From contig JAAYMJ010000004.1 of NCBI GenBank assembly GCA_012521455.1, positions 1-5,757 of the forward strand: a DNA stretch of 5,757 bases, written 5' to 3'. Below the pieces are notes generated by a model. That model saw nothing but the letters and a program-made list of their open reading frames with translations. It ran no database searches and was not told the origin of the DNA. Shown in pieces: positions 3,916 to 5,757 of the stretch (position 1 is the first letter of the stretch; the number at the start of each line of letters is the position of its first letter). The translations under genes were made by a program, and so were the position numbers. Origin of the DNA: Clostridiaceae bacterium. Its GTDB lineage: Bacteria > Bacillota > Clostridia > UMGS1883 > JAAYMJ01.

Positions 3916-5757
3916 GTGGGCAAAAAAAAGCTTATAAACAAGTATATTTCATGGGTAAATTTTAACATGAGGGTTTTGCAGGAAGCAAAAGACAGCCAAA
4001 ACCCAATTTTGGAAAAAGCAAAGTTTTTGAGTATTTCAGGCTCAAATTTTGATGAGTTTTTTATGACGAAAGCCGCAAAACTGAAAGCCAAAAATAAGGG
4101 GATTTTATTTGATGTACTTAATGAGTGCAAAAAGCTTTTTTTAAAACAGGAAAAAATTTATTTTGACATAATCCTTCCGGGTTTAGAAAAAGAAGGAATT
4201 TATATATTGGATGTCGAAAAATTAAAAGATGAAAAAAATGATTTTATAGAAAGTTTTTTTAAAGAGCAAATTTACCCGCTGCTTACCCCCGTAACGGTGG
4301 ATGAAACAAGGCCCCATCCCCTGCTGGAAAGCGGAAGGCTTTACATTGGCGCGATTTTAAAAAGCCGTGACGGCTTATATAAATTCGCCATTGTGAAGGT
4401 TCCGCAAAACATACCCCGGGTGATTAAGGTTGATGAGGGGGGTTTTTGCTTAGTTGAAGATATAATAAAAATAAATCTTGATAAAGTTTTTTTTGGTTTT
4501 GAAATTGAAAGTTCCTGCGCATTCAGGCTGATTAAGCGGGCAAAGGCAGACCTTCCCGGAAATTTAGGGGAGGACGGGGTTTTGAATTTTACAAAAATGC
4601 AGCTATTAAAGCGGCCGCAGGAGACGGTGCTGGCGGAAGTTGAAAAACCCGCGCCTGGGGAAATCGTGTCTGTTTTAGAGGAAATGCACGCGTTAGGCGG
4701 CGGTTTTGTAATAAGGAGAAAAGCCCCGCTGGACTTTACTTTTTTGGAAGAACTTTATAATATAATGGATGTAAAGCAGGCAAAATTTAAGCCCCATACG
4801 GGTTTGGCAAGATACAGCGAAGATAACATATTTGAAGAAATCTCAAAGGCGGATGTGCTTTTGCACTACCCCTTTGACTCTTTTTCGGATTATCTGGCCT
4901 TTTTAAAACGTGCCGCTTATGACAAAGACGTTTTGGCAATTAAAATAACCCTATACAGGATAGGGGAGGACTCCCCCATAATCCCCGTTTTGATTGACGC
5001 GGCAAAAAGGGGAAAGCAGGTAACGGTTGTTATTGAGCTTAAGGCAAAATTTGATGAGGAGACAAATTATTACTGGGCATGCAATCTTGAAAAAGCAGGC
5101 TGCCATGTGGTTTACGGGCCAAAGGATTTAAAGGTGCACTGCAAAATCACTTTGGTTTTGCGAAAAGAAGGCGGCAAAATCGCCCGGTTTTCACATATTT
5201 GCACGGGGAATTACAACGAAAAAAACGCAAAAACTTATACCGATATCGGGATTTTTACAAAGGATGAGGAAACCGGCAAAGATGTGGGGGAAATTTTTAA
5301 TATGCTATCGGGGCTAAACCCCGCCCCGAAATTAAAAAAGCTGTGTATTGCGCCTTTTTCAATGCGGGATGAAATACTGGGTTTAATTGATGGTGAAATA
5401 AAAAACGCAAAGGCGGGCAAAAAGGCGCGGATTATCGCGAAGATGAACTCCCTGTTGGATAAAAAAATAATACAGGCGCTGTATCATGCGTCAAGCTGCG
5501 GCGTCAGGGTGGATTTAATCGTGCGGGGGGTGTGCGCCCTTGTTCCTGAAGACAGGGATTTTAGCGGAAACATCACTGTAAAATCGGTGGTGGGAAGGTT
5601 TTTGGAGCATTCAAGGTTTTTTTACTTTTACAGCGGCGGTAAAGAAAAAGTTTTTATTTCTTCCGCCGACTGGATGAAGCGCAACCTTGACCGAAGGATT
5701 GAAGTCATGATGCCGGTTTTATCTTCTGATTTAAAGCGGGAATTAACCGACATTTTA
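3916..5757 (+). CDS. ppk1: Polyphosphate kinase 1 (PPK1), C-terminus beyond the window
   Basis: The 614 visible codons encode a PPK1, which reversibly transfers the terminal phosphate of ATP onto inorganic polyphosphate through a phosphohistidine intermediate. By comparison with E. coli Ppk (688 residues), the N domain contains ISWVNFNMRVLQEA and Asn44 (ATP contact, E. coli Asn45). The head domain appears about 26 residues shorter. The catalytic domains contain Arg348 (Arg375, Mg site), His408 in DLKVHCK (phosphorylated His435), Tyr441 (Tyr468), Arg537 in IVRGVC (Arg564) and His565 in FLEHSR (His592). The second Mg-site arginine (E. coli Arg405) is Lys378 here (ELKAKFDEE). About 46 or more C-terminal residues are cut off by the window edge. 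GTG at 3916 has an ideal SD. The gene lies 57 bp after the Rrf2 regulator, with no separate promoter seen, so cotranscription is likely. The frame is intact throughout, without frameshift or internal stop. Confidence 0.95.
   Translation, partial: MGKKKLINKYISWVNFNMRVLQEAKDSQNPILEKAKFLSISGSNFDEFFMTKAAKLKAKNKGILFDVLNECKKLFLKQEKIYFDIILPGLEKEGIYILDVEKLKDEKNDFIESFFKEQIYPLLTPVTVDETRPHPLLESGRLYIGAILKSRDGLYKFAIVKVPQNIPRVIKVDEGGFCLVEDIIKINLDKVFFGFEIESSCAFRLIKRAKADLPGNLGEDGVLNFTKMQLLKRPQETVLAEVEKPAPGEIVSVLEEMHALGGGFVIRRKAPLDFTFLEELYNIMDVKQAKFKPHTGLARYSEDNIFEEISKADVLLHYPFDSFSDYLAFLKRAAYDKDVLAIKITLYRIGEDSPIIPVLIDAAKRGKQVTVVIELKAKFDEETNYYWACNLEKAGCHVVYGPKDLKVHCKITLVLRKEGGKIARFSHICTGNYNEKNAKTYTDIGIFTKDEETGKDVGEIFNMLSGLNPAPKLKKLCIAPFSMRDEILGLIDGEIKNAKAGKKARIIAKMNSLLDKKIIQALYHASSCGVRVDLIVRGVCALVPEDRDFSGNITVKSVVGRFLEHSRFFYFYSGGKEKVFISSADWMKRNLDRRIEVMMPVLSSDLKRELTDIL

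Noticed and set aside
3426..4130. Minus-strand ORFs at 3426-3641 and 3840-4130
   Set aside because: They are antisense to the Rrf2 regulator and to the start of ppk1. The second also reads through the hairpin at 3865-3912.
5235..5420. 61-residue minus-strand ORF
   Set aside because: It is antisense to the conserved PPK1 catalytic region and has no independent support.
1..5757. Mobile element, CRISPR array, tRNA or defence system
   Set aside because: No transposase, integrase, terminal inverted repeats, regularly spaced repeats, clover-leaf sequence or defence-type protein was seen on either strand.

Overview
The window reads as chromosomal DNA of a low-to-moderate GC, Gram-positive-type bacterium, most likely a member of Clostridia/Firmicutes. 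The evidence is an FMN riboswitch with an intrinsic terminator in front of a RibU-type riboflavin transporter, a SpoVB/YtgP-type lipid flippase, a clostridial-style Rrf2 regulator with three cysteines, purine-rich Shine-Dalgarno (SD) sequences before every gene, and AT-rich intergenic DNA with sigma-A-like promoters. No mobile element, CRISPR array, tRNA or rRNA was seen. The species cannot be named from the sequence.

Layout. The left 3.2 kb is transcribed leftward. It begins at 3240 with an M24-family metallopeptidase, followed after 22 bp by a 541-residue flippase of the MurJ/SpoVB superfamily ending at 396. Immediately beyond that stop codon is a consensus promoter (353-380), then an FMN riboswitch (227-334), a terminator (187-208), and the first 53 codons of ribU, which runs off the left edge. 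A 204-bp AT-rich divergent intergenic region (3241-3444) holds a good extended -10 promoter for the rightward unit and a weaker candidate for the leftward one. Rightward lie an Rrf2-family regulator (3445-3858) and polyphosphate kinase PPK1 (3916 to beyond the right edge). PPK1 starts with GTG and is open at the window end, so a search for closed ORFs would miss it.

How the parts work together. The ribU leader should turn off riboflavin uptake when FMN is abundant; a 9-bp antiterminator pairing between the aptamer and the terminator can be traced. The regulator and PPK1 appear to form one transcription unit, which suggests, by inference only, that polyphosphate synthesis responds to an iron-sulfur or redox signal. 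Between them is a roughly 20-bp hairpin whose descending arm contains the PPK1 SD sequence. This is the most interesting regulatory feature of the window. The peptidase and flippase probably share a transcript, but no functional link between them is evident.

Most of the window is ordinary core-genome content. The points worth a second look are regulatory (the ppk1 hairpin, the riboswitch switching elements, the Rrf2-PPK1 linkage) plus an Arg-to-Lys change at a catalytic metal-site position of PPK1. I see no convincing sign of an entirely new system.
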